Assembly (NCBI RefSeq): GCF_018260555.1
Contig: NZ_JAGLBB010000011.1
Location: 1 to 56,903 of the forward strand
Source: Deinococcus sp.
Lineage (GTDB): Bacteria > Deinococcota > Deinococci > Deinococcales > Deinococcaceae
DNA: 56,903 nt
Direction of reading: 5' to 3'
In this document: positions 20,503 to 31,462 of the stretch, piece after piece
How positions within the stretch are numbered: the stretch's first letter is position 1
Layout: the number at the start of each line of letters is the position of its first letter
Notes under the pieces: model-generated
Database searches by the model: none
What the model saw: the letters and a program-made list of their open reading frames with translations, nothing else
What the model was told of the DNA's origin: nothing
Made by a program: the position numbers and the translations under genes

Positions 20503-22494
20503 TCACCGCTGCCGCCACGCGGCGCTGAGGGTCAGCCAGTTGCCCAGCAGGGTGCGCCCGGCGGGACTCAGGACGCTTTCCGGGTGGAACTGCACGCCCC
20601 ACGCGGGCCGCCCCGGCACCTCCAGCGCCATGACCTCGCCGTCCGCGCTGGTGGCCGTCACGAACGCCGGGTTCAGGCCACGCACCACCAGCGAGTGGTA
20701 GCGCCCGAACGGCGCGTCCTGCGGCACGCCCCCGAACAGTCCGGTTCCGGTGTGCCGCGCGAACTCGGGCCGCCCGTGCACCGGCGGCGCGCGTTCCACC
20801 CGGCCGCCCAGCACCTGCCCCAGCGCCTGATGGCCCAGGCACACGCCCAGCAGCGGCACACGCCCGTCCAGGCAGGCGCGGGTCAGGGGCAGTGTGACGC
20901 CGCTGGAGTCCGGTGTGCCGGGGCCGGGGCCGACCAGCACGGCGTCCGGGGTCAGGGACAGCAGGTCTGTCAGCGCTTCGTCCTGACCGCGCACGTCCAC
21001 CTGCGCGCCCAGCACCCGCAGGTCATGGACCAGATTCCAGGTGAACGAATCGCGGTTGTCGAGCAGCAGGACCCGCAACCCCGTGCGCGCGCCTGCGGGC
21101 TCCGGCGACCACGGCACGCCCGGCGTGGGCGGCGCGGGCGGCCGCGCGCCGCGCCCTGGCACGCCCGCCAGCACGCTCAGGAGGGCCTGGGCCTTATGCA
21201 CGGTCTCCTGCGCCTCGCGTGCGGGGTCGGCGTCGATGACAGTCCCCCCGCCCGCGCGGACCTGTACCGTCCAGTTCTCCCGGTCCCCTGTGCCCTCTCT
21301 GCTGGAGTCAGCCTCCGTCAGATCGCCAGCCTCCGTGCGGGTAAAGGCCGCGGTGCGGATCAGGATGTTCAGGTCCACGACCGCGCCGCTCACGATGCCC
21401 AGCGCCCCGGTGTACCAGCCGCGCGGCCCCGGCTCCAGCGACGCGATGACCTCCATGACCCGCTCCTTGGGCGCGCCCGTGATCGTCCCGCCCGGGAAGG
21501 TGGCGGCCAGCACCTCGCGCAGCGTCACGTCCGCGCGGGCCTGGGCCGTGACCTCTGACACCAGATGCATGACGTGGCTGTAGCGTTCGACCAGCATCAG
21601 GTCCGGCACCATGACGGTGCCCGGCGCGGCCACGCGGCCCAGGTCATGCCGCACGAGGTCCACCAGCATGGTGTGCTCGGCGACCTCCTTGGCACTGGCG
21701 CGCAGTTCGGCTTCCAGGGCGGCGTCCTCGGCGGGCGTCTCGCCGCGCCGCCGGGTGCCCGCGATGGGCCGCGCACCCAGCTCATCCCCCAGCCCGCCCT
21801 GATCACGCTGCCACCGCACCAGCCGCTCCGGACTGCACGACACGACCACCTCGGTGCCCAGGTCCGCGAAGGCCATGAACGGACTGGGGTTCACCTCCCG
21901 CAGCCGCAGGTACGCGGCCAGCGGATCACCGGTCGCCCCGGCCTGCACGCCGCGCGACAGGTTCACCTGGTACACCTCACCGGCGCGGATCAGGTCCTGC
22001 ACGGCCCGCACGCCCGCCGGGTAATCCACATCGTCCGCCCCGAAGGGCCCCACGCTCAGCGCCGGCTCCGCTCCGGGGTCAAGGGCGAGCAGCGCCGCCC
22101 AGTCCACGTGCGCGTCCCCCACGATCTCCAGCGTGCCCGCCATGCGGTCCCACACCAGACCCGACGGGTACTCGCCCCACCACATCGCCTCACCGTGCGG
22201 GGCGTGCGCGGCCAGCCCGAACGCGCGGGCCGCCTCGTACTTCAGGCCGCCCAGGCACGCCGGAAAGAACGCCCTTCCCGGCGGGCGGGGCGGGAGGTCG
22301 TGCGACACCCGCACCGGCCACGCACTCAGGAACGACCGCGACCCGTACGGCACGACCGGCCCCAGCGACTCCAGCAGCACCACGCCCGGCGCGCCCGCGG
22401 TGCGCAGGCGCAGCAGTACGTCCGCTGGGGAGAGCCGGGCAGGAATAAGGCGACTGGCAAGGAGGCGGTCAGGCGGGACAGCGGGGCCGTTCAC
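20503..22494 (-). CDS. pabB: Aminodeoxychorismate synthase, PabB-PabA fusion
   Basis: A 663-residue fusion. Residues about 20-430 are the chorismate-binding domain (AGEVYQVNLSRGVQ, SCSPERLVRW, PIAGTRRRG, LVDLVRHDLGRV, FPGGTITGAPKERVMEVI). Residues about 470-660 are a class I glutamine amidotransferase (LLLDNRDSFTWNLVHDL, GVCLGHQALG with the nucleophilic Cys, FHPES). It makes aminodeoxychorismate for folate using glutamine ammonia. The PabB-first order is the reverse of the common PabA-PabB fusion. Anthranilate synthase is an alternative, but the partner pabC gene favours the folate role. The GTG start at 22494 follows TAGAAT by 7 nt on the minus strand, so the mRNA is probably leaderless. Confidence 0.9.
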   Translation of the reverse strand: MNGPAVPPDRLLASRLIPARLSPADVLLRLRTAGAPGVVLLESLGPVVPYGSRSFLSAWPVRVSHDLPPRPPGRAFFPACLGGLKYEAARAFGLAAHAPHGEAMWWGEYPSGLVWDRMAGTLEIVGDAHVDWAALLALDPGAEPALSVGPFGADDVDYPAGVRAVQDLIRAGEVYQVNLSRGVQAGATGDPLAAYLRLREVNPSPFMAFADLGTEVVVSCSPERLVRWQRDQGGLGDELGARPIAGTRRRGETPAEDAALEAELRASAKEVAEHTMLVDLVRHDLGRVAAPGTVMVPDLMLVERYSHVMHLVSEVTAQARADVTLREVLAATFPGGTITGAPKERVMEVIASLEPGPRGWYTGALGIVSGAVVDLNILIRTAAFTRTEAGDLTEADSSREGTGDRENWTVQVRAGGGTVIDADPAREAQETVHKAQALLSVLAGVPGRGARPPAPPTPGVPWSPEPAGARTGLRVLLLDNRDSFTWNLVHDLRVLGAQVDVRGQDEALTDLLSLTPDAVLVGPGPGTPDSSGVTLPLTRACLDGRVPLLGVCLGHQALGQVLGGRVERAPPVHGRPEFARHTGTGLFGGVPQDAPFGRYHSLVVRGLNPAFVTATSADGEVMALEVPGRPAWGVQFHPESVLSPAGRTLLGNWLTLSAAWRQR

Positions 22495-22574
22495 GGGCCG
22501 GATTCTACCGGGCGCGGCGCCCCGGACGGTCCCGCTGCCGCGTGCACCTGCACCTTCGCGGCCAGCGTGCGCTC

Positions 22575-22728
22575 AAAGACGGACTCCGGCTGAACGGTTC
22601 CCAGCACCATTTGACCCGAGTCCGTACGCCAGGAACTGTGCTCCGTTGCACCCAGGGAAGTCTGTTGTTTCTACACGCATCCGCCTGGACTCCATCGGAC
22701 CTGCACAGACTCAACCGCCGTCCGTAGC
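22575..22728. repeat. Dispersed palindromic repeat copy between divergent genes
   Basis: It starts AGACGGACTCCGGCTGAACG, has CCGAGTCCGTACG as the inner arm and ends CCGCCGTCCGTAGCAG. It separates the divergent pabBA and Rrf2 genes. Confidence 0.65.
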
Positions 22729-22733
22729 AGTCT

Positions 22734-22766
22734 TGAATTCCTTACACTCCACCCGGAATTAGGGGG
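22734..22766. promoter_or_regulatory. Inverted repeat next to the Rrf2 promoter, possible operator
   Basis: GAATTCC (22735-22741) and GGAATT (22755-22760) form an inverted repeat directly upstream of the -10 box TAGAAT (22767-22772). Many Rrf2 proteins repress their own gene, so an autoregulatory operator is plausible but untested. Confidence 0.35.
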
Positions 22767-22779
22767 TAGAATGACTGGC

Positions 22780-23238
<459 letters not shown>

Positions 23239-23304
23239 CCGCACACACCGGATACGGGGAGAGGGGCCGCGCCGGTTTCTCTCCCCTCCGTTATTCTGGG
23301 GTCC

Positions 23305-24387
23305 GTGTACCGTTCGCTGATCAAGCCGCTGCTGTTCCGCCTGGACGCCGAGGACGCCCATCACCTCACCATTGCCGGACTGGAACTCGCGTCGCGTGTG
23401 CCCGCGTGGCCTGCCCTGGTCCGCCGCCTGACCGCGCCCGTCACGCCCGCGCTGACGCAGTCGTTGTGGGGGCGCACCTTCAGCAGCCCGGTCGGACTGG
23501 CCGCCGGGCTCGACAAGAACGGCGTGGCTGTCCCTGCCTTCAGCGCCCTGGGCTTCGGGTTCCTGGAGGTCGGGACGGTCACGCCGCTCCCGCAGGCCGG
23601 GAATGACCGACCCCGCCTGTTCCGCCTGCCGCCCGACCAGGCGCTCATCAACCGCATGGGCTTTAACAACCACGGCGCGGCGGCGCTGCACGCCCACCTG
23701 CACGCCCTGCAACGCAGCGCGCCCGTGTGGGTGAACATCGGCAAGAACAAACTCACGCCCAACGAGGCCGCCACCGACGACTACCTCAGGTGCGTCACTG
23801 TCCTCCAGGACGTGGCCGACGCCTTCGTGGTCAACGTCAGCAGTCCCAACACGCCGGGGCTGCGCGCCCTGCAGGGGGCCGACGAACTGGCCGCGCTTGT
23901 CCGGGCCGTGGTGGACGGCGTGGAACGCGGGCGCGTGCGGGCCCTCAGCGCCCCGCCCGTCCTGGTGAAACTCGCGCCGGACCTGCACCCCGCCGACTTC
24001 GAGGCCAGCGTGGCCGCCGCCGTGAACGCCGGAGCGTCGGGTCTGATCATCAGCAACACCACCCTGAACCGCAGCGGCCTGAGCCACCCGCACCGGGCGC
24101 AGGCTGGCGGCCTGAGCGGACGCCCCCTGACCACCCGCAGCACAGAGCTGATCCGCGCCGCGTACCGACAGACTGCCGGGCGTACCCCCATCGTCGGCGT
24201 GGGCGGCATTTTTACCGCGCAGGACGCCTACGACAAGATCCGCGCCGGAGCCTCCCTGACCGAAACGTACTCTGCGCTGATCTACGAGGGTCCGGGCCTC
24301 GTGCGCCGCCTCCACACCGGCCTGAGCGCCCTGCTGGAACGTGACGGCCTGCGCACCGTCAGCGAAGCGGTCGGCGTGGACGCCTGA
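23305..24387 (+). CDS. pyrD: Dihydroorotate dehydrogenase (quinone), class 2
   Basis: A 360-residue membrane-associated flavoprotein that oxidises dihydroorotate to orotate and passes electrons to quinone. Class 2 features are the N-terminal amphipathic extension (YRSLIKPLLFRLDAEDAHH) and a catalytic serine in the VNVSSPNTPGLR loop. Other motifs are GLAAGLDKNG, FLEVGTVTP, GFNNHG and GVGGIFTAQDAYDKI. The start is a GTG at 23305 with TATTCT ending 7 nt upstream, so the transcript is probably leaderless. pyrE, the next enzyme, lies at 55.2 kb on the other strand. Confidence 0.95.
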   Translation: MYRSLIKPLLFRLDAEDAHHLTIAGLELASRVPAWPALVRRLTAPVTPALTQSLWGRTFSSPVGLAAGLDKNGVAVPAFSALGFGFLEVGTVTPLPQAGNDRPRLFRLPPDQALINRMGFNNHGAAALHAHLHALQRSAPVWVNIGKNKLTPNEAATDDYLRCVTVLQDVADAFVVNVSSPNTPGLRALQGADELAALVRAVVDGVERGRVRALSAPPVLVKLAPDLHPADFEASVAAAVNAGASGLIISNTTLNRSGLSHPHRAQAGGLSGRPLTTRSTELIRAAYRQTAGRTPIVGVGGIFTAQDAYDKIRAGASLTETYSALIYEGPGLVRRLHTGLSALLERDGLRTVSEAVGVDA

Positions 24388-24430
24388 ACCCAACAGCCCC
24401 TGAACCCGGAGCCACGCCGCGCCTGTCCCT

Positions 24431-24745
24431 TCAGCCCGTAACTTTCAGGCCGATGATGGCCACGACCATCAGCGCCATGAACGCCAGCCGCGCCGGACTG
24501 GCCGACTCGCCCAGCAGCACGATGCCCAGAATCCCGGCCCCGACCGCGCCGATGCCGACCCACACGCCGTACGCGGTGCCGATAGGCAGGGTCCTGGTCG
24601 CCAGTCCCAGCAGGGCCATGCTGGCGATCATGCTGCCGACCGTGAGAACCGTGGGGAGCGGGCGGGTAAAGCCCGCCGTGTACTTCAGACCGATGGCCCA
24701 CCCGACTTCCAGCAGACCGGCGATCAACAGCAGCGTCCATGCCAT
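24431..24745 (-). CDS. Small multidrug resistance family exporter, SugE/Gdx-like
   Basis: A 104-residue, four-helix SMR protein. The membrane-embedded glutamate is in LLEVGWAIGLKYT (Glu13), and the W-A-I-G-L-K-Y-T wording is typical of the SugE/Gdx branch, which exports guanidinium, rather than EmrE drug pumps. The ATG at 24745 has GGAGGG about 6 nt upstream. The roughly 110-nt leader (from a GATAAT-like box near 24857 on the minus strand) was inspected for guanidine riboswitch motifs; none was recognised. It is convergent with pyrD. Confidence 0.87.
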   Translation of the reverse strand: MAWTLLLIAGLLEVGWAIGLKYTAGFTRPLPTVLTVGSMIASMALLGLATRTLPIGTAYGVWVGIGAVGAGILGIVLLGESASPARLAFMALMVVAIIGLKVTG

Positions 24746-25136
24746 GTGAACCCTCCAGGAACGGGTGGTCAGGTCGGTTGACGGGGTGATTGCCCATACC
24801 AGCCTGAACCGAGAGAAACGAGAAACCGTTTGGCCGCGAAGCCCGCAGACGCGACATTATCCCGGAGGCGAATCTGAAAGTTGCGGCGGGCGGCTGCGCG
24901 GCCCTCATGCACGGCGCGCAGCGGGTGGGCATGATAACAGGGTTCATAAGCGCTCCCGCCGCGCCGACTGGACGCTGATCAGGACACTTGCCCGTCCCTC
25001 ATGGTGTCTCATGGGGGGTATGCCTGACCGGTCGGTAGAATTCGGGGCGCGTGCCGCTCTGGCAGAACGCACGCGGGCGTTCCGTGTGACGCGCACAACC
25101 CCGTATGACGCTTTAGACTGCAAGCAGAGGAAAGGA
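24746..25136. other. Gene-free region between sugE-like gene and coxB
   Basis: This 391-nt divergent intergenic region holds the Shine-Dalgarno of each flanking gene and two -10-like boxes pointing at coxB, TAGAAT (25036-25041) and TAGACT (25114-25119). Neither has a convincing -35. It contains no dispersed repeat and no other recognised structure. Confidence 0.5.
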
Positions 25137-26362
25137 GTGAAGTTGAACACCAAACACCGCCACAGCGGCACACGGAGGCGACCCATCACGCGGCCCATCG
25201 CGGCGGCGTTCCTGGGCGCCACACTGCTCACCGGCTGTCAGCAGACCAACCAGTTCCTGTTCATCGGGGACCTGGCGTCTGCGTACAACCGCGAAATCTG
25301 GTGGATGAGCGTCTGGGCGATTGTCCTGTCGATCATCATCTTCGTCGGCGTGTCGTACGCGCTGTTCTACACGGTCAACAAGTTCCGTGAGGACCGCCAC
25401 GACGCGCCCCCCGCGCAGTTCCACGGAAACAACCGCCTGGAGGTCATCCTGGTGGCCGTGCCCGTGGTGATCGTGTTCGGCCTGAGCATCCTGACGGTAC
25501 GTACCATGGCGATCCTGAACCCCACGCCCGCCCAGGCGACCAAGATCGACGTGCTGGGCAAGCAGTTCTGGTGGAACTTCGCATACCCCGAAACGACCAG
25601 TGACGCGGGCGGCGTGGTCACCAACGGCAACGAGATCATCATGCCGACCAAGCAGCCGGTCGCGCTGACCATCACCAGCGGCGACGTCATCCACGGCTTC
25701 TGGGCGCCGAACATCGGTGGCCAGCGCGCCGCCATGCCCGCCGTCAAGAAAACCTGGCAGATCGACACGACCCGCGCTGGCGTGTACCAGGGCAACTGCT
25801 CGCAGCTGTGCGGCGGCTCGCACGCCAACATGCGCTACAAGGTCGTGGCCCTCGACCAGGACCGGTACAACACGACCCTGGCTGCCATGAAAGCCTACCG
25901 CGCCCCCGAGCCCGCCCCTGGCAGCGCCGAGGCGCGCGGCTACGCACTGTTCATGCAGGGCAAGGCCAGCACCCAGGCCGTGGCCTGCGCCGCCTGCCAC
26001 CGCGTGCAGGGCACGCCCGCCGCCGGCGCGGCCGGTCCCGACCTGAGCTTCTTCGGCACGCGCCGCACCCTGGGTGCCGGCATGTGGGAAGCCATGACCG
26101 CCGACCGCTGGGCCGAGCCGAAGGCCAAAGAGCACCTGCACGAGTGGATAAAGCACAGCCCCACCGTGAAACCCGGCAGCCTGATGCCCACCTACGACGG
26201 CAGCGAGTACCTCAGCAAGGGCCAGAAACTCAAGGGCGGCGTCCTGACCGACACCGAGATTGATGATATTTCCGCGTACCTGCGCAGCCTCAAACTGCCC
26301 GAGGAAGCGGACTACTGGAGCGGCACGCCAAACTACGGCGCGAACGCCAGCGGAGGCACCCA

Positions 26363-26366
<4 letters not shown>
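25137..26366 (+). CDS. coxB: Cytochrome c oxidase subunit II with fused cytochrome c domain
   Basis: About 409 residues. A lipoprotein signal (GATLLTGC) is followed by two membrane helices. The CuA cupredoxin domain has GNCSQLCGGSHANM (Cys-x3-Cys, His, Met), and a C-terminal cytochrome c has CAACH and the distal Met in GSLMPTY. This is the caa3 architecture: electrons enter through the tethered cytochrome c and pass by CuA to subunit I. Two starts are possible, GTG 25137 (AGAGGA upstream) and TTG 25143 (AAGGAG upstream); they differ by two residues. The stop overlaps the CoxAC start (GTGA). Confidence 0.94.
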
Positions 26367-28819
<2,453 letters not shown>

Positions 28820-28850
28820 ACGCCTGGTCACCACAGACCGCACAAGCAGA

Positions 28851-28878
28851 GGGGACGCCTGAGAGGGCGTCCCCTTCG
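28851..28878 (+). terminator. Terminator-like hairpin after the oxidase operon
   Basis: GGGGACGCC (28851-28859) pairs perfectly with GGCGTCCCC (28866-28874) around a 6-nt loop, and an A/T pair extends the stem. The tail TTCGCGTTG is only weakly U-rich. Confidence 0.7.
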
Positions 28879-28995
28879 CGTTGTGTGGGGCGTTATGTGG
28901 AAAGGCTTGTGTGGGCGGCAGGTCGGCGCTGCCTGCGCCCTGCCTGCCCTGCCGTGGGACACGTCGCCCCGCTCCTCTCCTCTATCCTGGCGGAT

Positions 28996-29724
28996 ATGAC
29001 GGTGTTCTGGCGGGGAGTGACGGCAGTTCTTCTGGTGGTGGCGGCGGCGCTGGCGGGATTGCTGGTGTACCGGCAGGTGTCGCCGGGTGTGCGGGGCGGG
29101 GACGCGCTGGATACGCCGCTGGCCCTGCCGCCGCTGCCGCTGGTCAGCGACCGGGGGACCGCGACGACGCTGGCCGCCTCGGACGGGCGGGTGCGGCTGG
29201 TGTTCTACGGGTTCGTGCGCTGCCCGGACGTGTGCCCGGCGACGCTGGCCAGCCTGAAGAACAGTGTGGCGGCGCTGTCGCCCCAGCAGCGCGCGCGGGT
29301 GCAGGTGCAGTTCATCACGGTGGACCCGGGGAACGACACGCCGGCCGTGGTGCGCGCGTACCTGGACCGTTTCGATCCGGCATTCACGGGCCTGACCGGG
29401 AAGGCGGCCACCATTGACGAGGCGGCGCGGGTGATGTTCGTGGCGAACGTGGCCCCCATGCCGGCCGGGGATCACGGCGCGCATCTGGACGCCACGCACC
29501 CGGACGGCACGCATCTGGACGGCGCGCATCTGGACGGCACGGGGCAGGGTGCGGGCAGCGAGCAGAACGCACAAGCGGGCATGGCGGCGCGGCTGCACGG
29601 GGATCAGGTGAGCGTGGTGGACAGGCAGGGGCGCTTCGTGCGGGTGTATGGCAACGGAGCAGTGGTGGACGGCACGCTGGACCGTGACCTGCCGGGACTG
29701 ATCCGGGCGTACGCGGCCCCATGA
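28996..29724 (+). CDS. SCO1/SenC-type copper chaperone
   Basis: A 242-residue, membrane-anchored thioredoxin-fold protein. Residues 5-26 form the anchor, FYGFVRCPDVCPATLASLK carries the Cu-binding C-x3-C, and a histidine in ARLHGDQVSVVD occupies the position of the distal Cu ligand. It would deliver copper to the CuA site of the CoxB protein encoded just upstream. Residues 162-181 are an insertion of four 15-nt units (29479-29538) reading (A/T)H(L/P)D(A/G), which adds His and Asp residues. ATG 28996 follows TATCCT by 7 nt, so it has its own leaderless promoter after the oxidase terminator. Confidence 0.9.
   Translation: MTVFWRGVTAVLLVVAAALAGLLVYRQVSPGVRGGDALDTPLALPPLPLVSDRGTATTLAASDGRVRLVFYGFVRCPDVCPATLASLKNSVAALSPQQRARVQVQFITVDPGNDTPAVVRAYLDRFDPAFTGLTGKAATIDEAARVMFVANVAPMPAGDHGAHLDATHPDGTHLDGAHLDGTGQGAGSEQNAQAGMAARLHGDQVSVVDRQGRFVRVYGNGAVVDGTLDRDLPGLIRAYAAP
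29479..29538 (+). repeat. In-frame 15-nt tandem repeat in the SCO gene
   Basis: Four units of the form (A/G)CGCATCTGGACGGC encode a His/Asp-rich insert; the second unit is the most diverged. Confidence 0.85.
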
Positions 29725-29800
29725 CGCCCGGCCGGGGTGCGGAGGCCCGACGGTCCAGGCCGTATTCCGCTGATAGCGAAGTTGCGGTACACTCTCTGTT

Positions 29801-30796
29801 ATGACCGAACCGCTCGACGCTGCCCTGCGTCCCAAGACCCTGGCCGAGTACGTGGGTCAGGAGAAACTCAAGGACAAACTCGGGGTGTACCTGCAGGCCG
29901 CGCGGGGCCGCAAGGAAGCGCTGGACCATACTCTGCTGTTCGGGCCGCCCGGACTGGGCAAGACCACCCTGGCACACATCATCGCTACCGAACTGGGCGT
30001 GAACATCCGCGTGACCTCGGGACCCGCCATCGAGAAACCCGGCGATCTGGCGGCCATCCTCACCAACAGCCTGGAAGAGGGCGACGTGCTGTTCATCGAC
30101 GAGATCCACCGCCTGGGCCGCGTGGCCGAGGAGCACCTGTATCCCGCCATGGAGGACTTCAAGCTGGACATCGTGCTGGGCCAGGGACCGGCAGCCCGGA
30201 CCATCGAACTGCCGCTACCGCGCTTTACGCTGGTTGGCGCCACCACCCGCCCCGGCCTGATCAGCGCGCCCATGCGCAGCCGCTTCGGGATTATCGAGCA
30301 CCTGGAGTACTACACGCCTGAGGAAATCGCCCTGAACCTCACCCGTGACGCCCGTCTGCTGGGCTTCGGTCTGAGCGACGACGCCGCCCTGGAAGTCGGC
30401 GCGCGCTCCCGCGGCACCATGCGCATCGCCAAGCGCCTGCTGCGGCGCGTGCGCGACTACGCCGACGTGGCAGGCGAGACCACCATCGCCCTGCCCCGCG
30501 CGCAGGACGCCCTGGACCGCCTGGGCCTGGACAGCGCCGGACTGGACGACCGCGACAAGAAATACCTGGAAACCCTGATTCACCGCTTCGCGGGCGGCCC
30601 GGTCGGCGTGGACACCCTGGCCACCGCCATCAGCGAGGACGCCCTGACCCTGGAAGACGTGTACGAACCGTACCTGATTCAGCTGGGCTTCATCAAACGC
30701 ACGCCGCGCGGCCGGGTCGCCACCGCGCACGCCTACGACCACCTGGGCCTGCCGGTCAGTGGCGGGGACGGCGACCTGGGCTTCTACACGAACTGA
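29801..30796 (+). CDS. ruvB: Holliday junction branch migration helicase RuvB
   Basis: A 331-residue AAA+ ATPase with the RuvB opening LDAALRPKTLAEYVGQEKLK, Walker A LFGPPGLGKTT (near residue 50), Walker B LFIDEIHRL, sensor 1 VGATTRPGLISAPMRSRFGI and arginine finger region, and the winged-helix C-terminus (FIKRTPRGR). With RuvA it drives branch migration of Holliday junctions in recombination and repair. The start ATG 29801 follows TACACT (29788-29793) by 7 nt, so it is leaderless. No radiation-response palindrome was recognised upstream. ruvA and ruvC are not in the window. Confidence 0.97.
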   Translation: MTEPLDAALRPKTLAEYVGQEKLKDKLGVYLQAARGRKEALDHTLLFGPPGLGKTTLAHIIATELGVNIRVTSGPAIEKPGDLAAILTNSLEEGDVLFIDEIHRLGRVAEEHLYPAMEDFKLDIVLGQGPAARTIELPLPRFTLVGATTRPGLISAPMRSRFGIIEHLEYYTPEEIALNLTRDARLLGFGLSDDAALEVGARSRGTMRIAKRLLRRVRDYADVAGETTIALPRAQDALDRLGLDSAGLDDRDKKYLETLIHRFAGGPVGVDTLATAISEDALTLEDVYEPYLIQLGFIKRTPRGRVATAHAYDHLGLPVSGGDGDLGFYTN

Positions 30797-30847
30797 GCGG
30801 CACTACGTACACTGCGTTGATCTTGTAGATAAACCGCGCGGAGCGCG

Positions 30848-30936
30848 TAACAGAAGAAAGTACGTTGGAGCGGGAATGGAGAGGTTCCGGCGCTTTCCCG
30901 GAATCTCGCACTGTGAGCTTCAACGTACTTAACAGA
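30848..30936. repeat. Short palindromic insertion-like sequence
   Basis: AAGTACGTTGGAGC (30858-30871) and GCTTCAACGTACTT (30917-30930) are inverted repeats with one mismatch, and the direct repeat TAACAGA lies at 30848-30854 and 30930-30936. GCGGAGCGC also occurs on both outer sides. It fills the ruvB to ArsC-like gap and is not similar to the other repeat families here. Confidence 0.55.
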
Positions 30937-31015
30937 GCGGAGCGCAGAGGCCGGGACGCAGGCGGCGCTGGCCGCGCCGGAGGCCCGGCGTCCCGCCTCC
31001 CCCTACACTTGAGGC

Positions 31016-31375
31016 ATGAGTGAGTTGCAGGTACAGGTGTTCGGCACCCGCAAAAGCAAGGAGACGCGCGCCGCCGAGCGGTTCTTCAAGGAACGCAAGG
31101 TCAAGATTCACTTCGTGGACCTCAAGGAACGGCCCATCGCGCGCGGCGAACTGGCGCGGTTCGTGCAGAAGTTCGGCCTGAACGCCCTGCTGGACCTGAA
31201 CGGCAAGGCGTACGAACGCAGCAACCTCGCCTACCTGCGCACCACCGAGGACGGCATGATCGCCAAGGTCATCGAAGAGCCGGACCTGCTGCGCCTGCCG
31301 CTGGTGCGGGCCGGGAAGCACCTGACGGTCGGCGAGGACCTGGACGGCTGGAAGGCCCTGCTGGCCGGCGGGTAA
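31016..31375 (+). CDS. ArsC/Spx-fold protein lacking the catalytic cysteine
   Basis: A 119-residue thioredoxin-like protein of the ArsC/Spx group, seen in FFKERKVKIHFVDLKERPI, the LARFVQKFGLNALLDLNGK helix-turn and the C-terminal LPLVRAGKHLTVGED, which matches the conserved PL-x-R region. The N-terminal loop reads FGTRKSKETRAAERF, where arsenate reductases and Spx have a cysteine, so classical arsenate reduction is unlikely. The function is unknown; a redox-independent binding role is possible. The start follows TACACT by 6 nt (leaderless). It appears monocistronic, downstream of ruvB. Confidence 0.85.
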   Translation: MSELQVQVFGTRKSKETRAAERFFKERKVKIHFVDLKERPIARGELARFVQKFGLNALLDLNGKAYERSNLAYLRTTEDGMIAKVIEEPDLLRLPLVRAGKHLTVGEDLDGWKALLAGG

Positions 31376-31381
31376 TCGCCC

Positions 31382-31462
31382 ATACGGCCTGCCGTCTGCT
31401 ATGCCTGCTCGCGTCCGCTCGGACCCAATCGGAACTGCACCGAATCAATCGGATTCCGTCTC
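31382..31462. repeat. Dispersed palindromic repeat between convergent genes
   Basis: It starts ATACGGCCTGCCGTCTG and ends CAATCGGATTCCGTC, abutting the stop codon of the molybdopterin oxidoreductase gene on the minus strand. An inner hairpin pairs CCAATCGG-type arms around GAACTGCACC. Confidence 0.7.

Noticed and set aside
24746..24860. A guanidine riboswitch upstream of the SugE/Gdx-like exporter.
   Set aside because: The leader lacks the ACGR-loop hairpin pair of guanidine-II and the conserved cores of guanidine-I and -III as far as can be read by eye. A covariance search would settle it.
25036..25086. A leaderless 12-codon frame (MPLWQNARGRSV) upstream of coxB.
   Set aside because: The gap from TAGAAT to the GTG is 9 nt and the frame is very short. 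The box is better explained as one of the coxB promoters.
29740..29800. A radiation/desiccation response operator (DdrO site) upstream of ruvB.
   Set aside because: The 17-bp palindrome with TTATG and CATAA ends was not found. Only a short CGCTgatAGCG inverted repeat at 29768-29778 is present, too weak to call.
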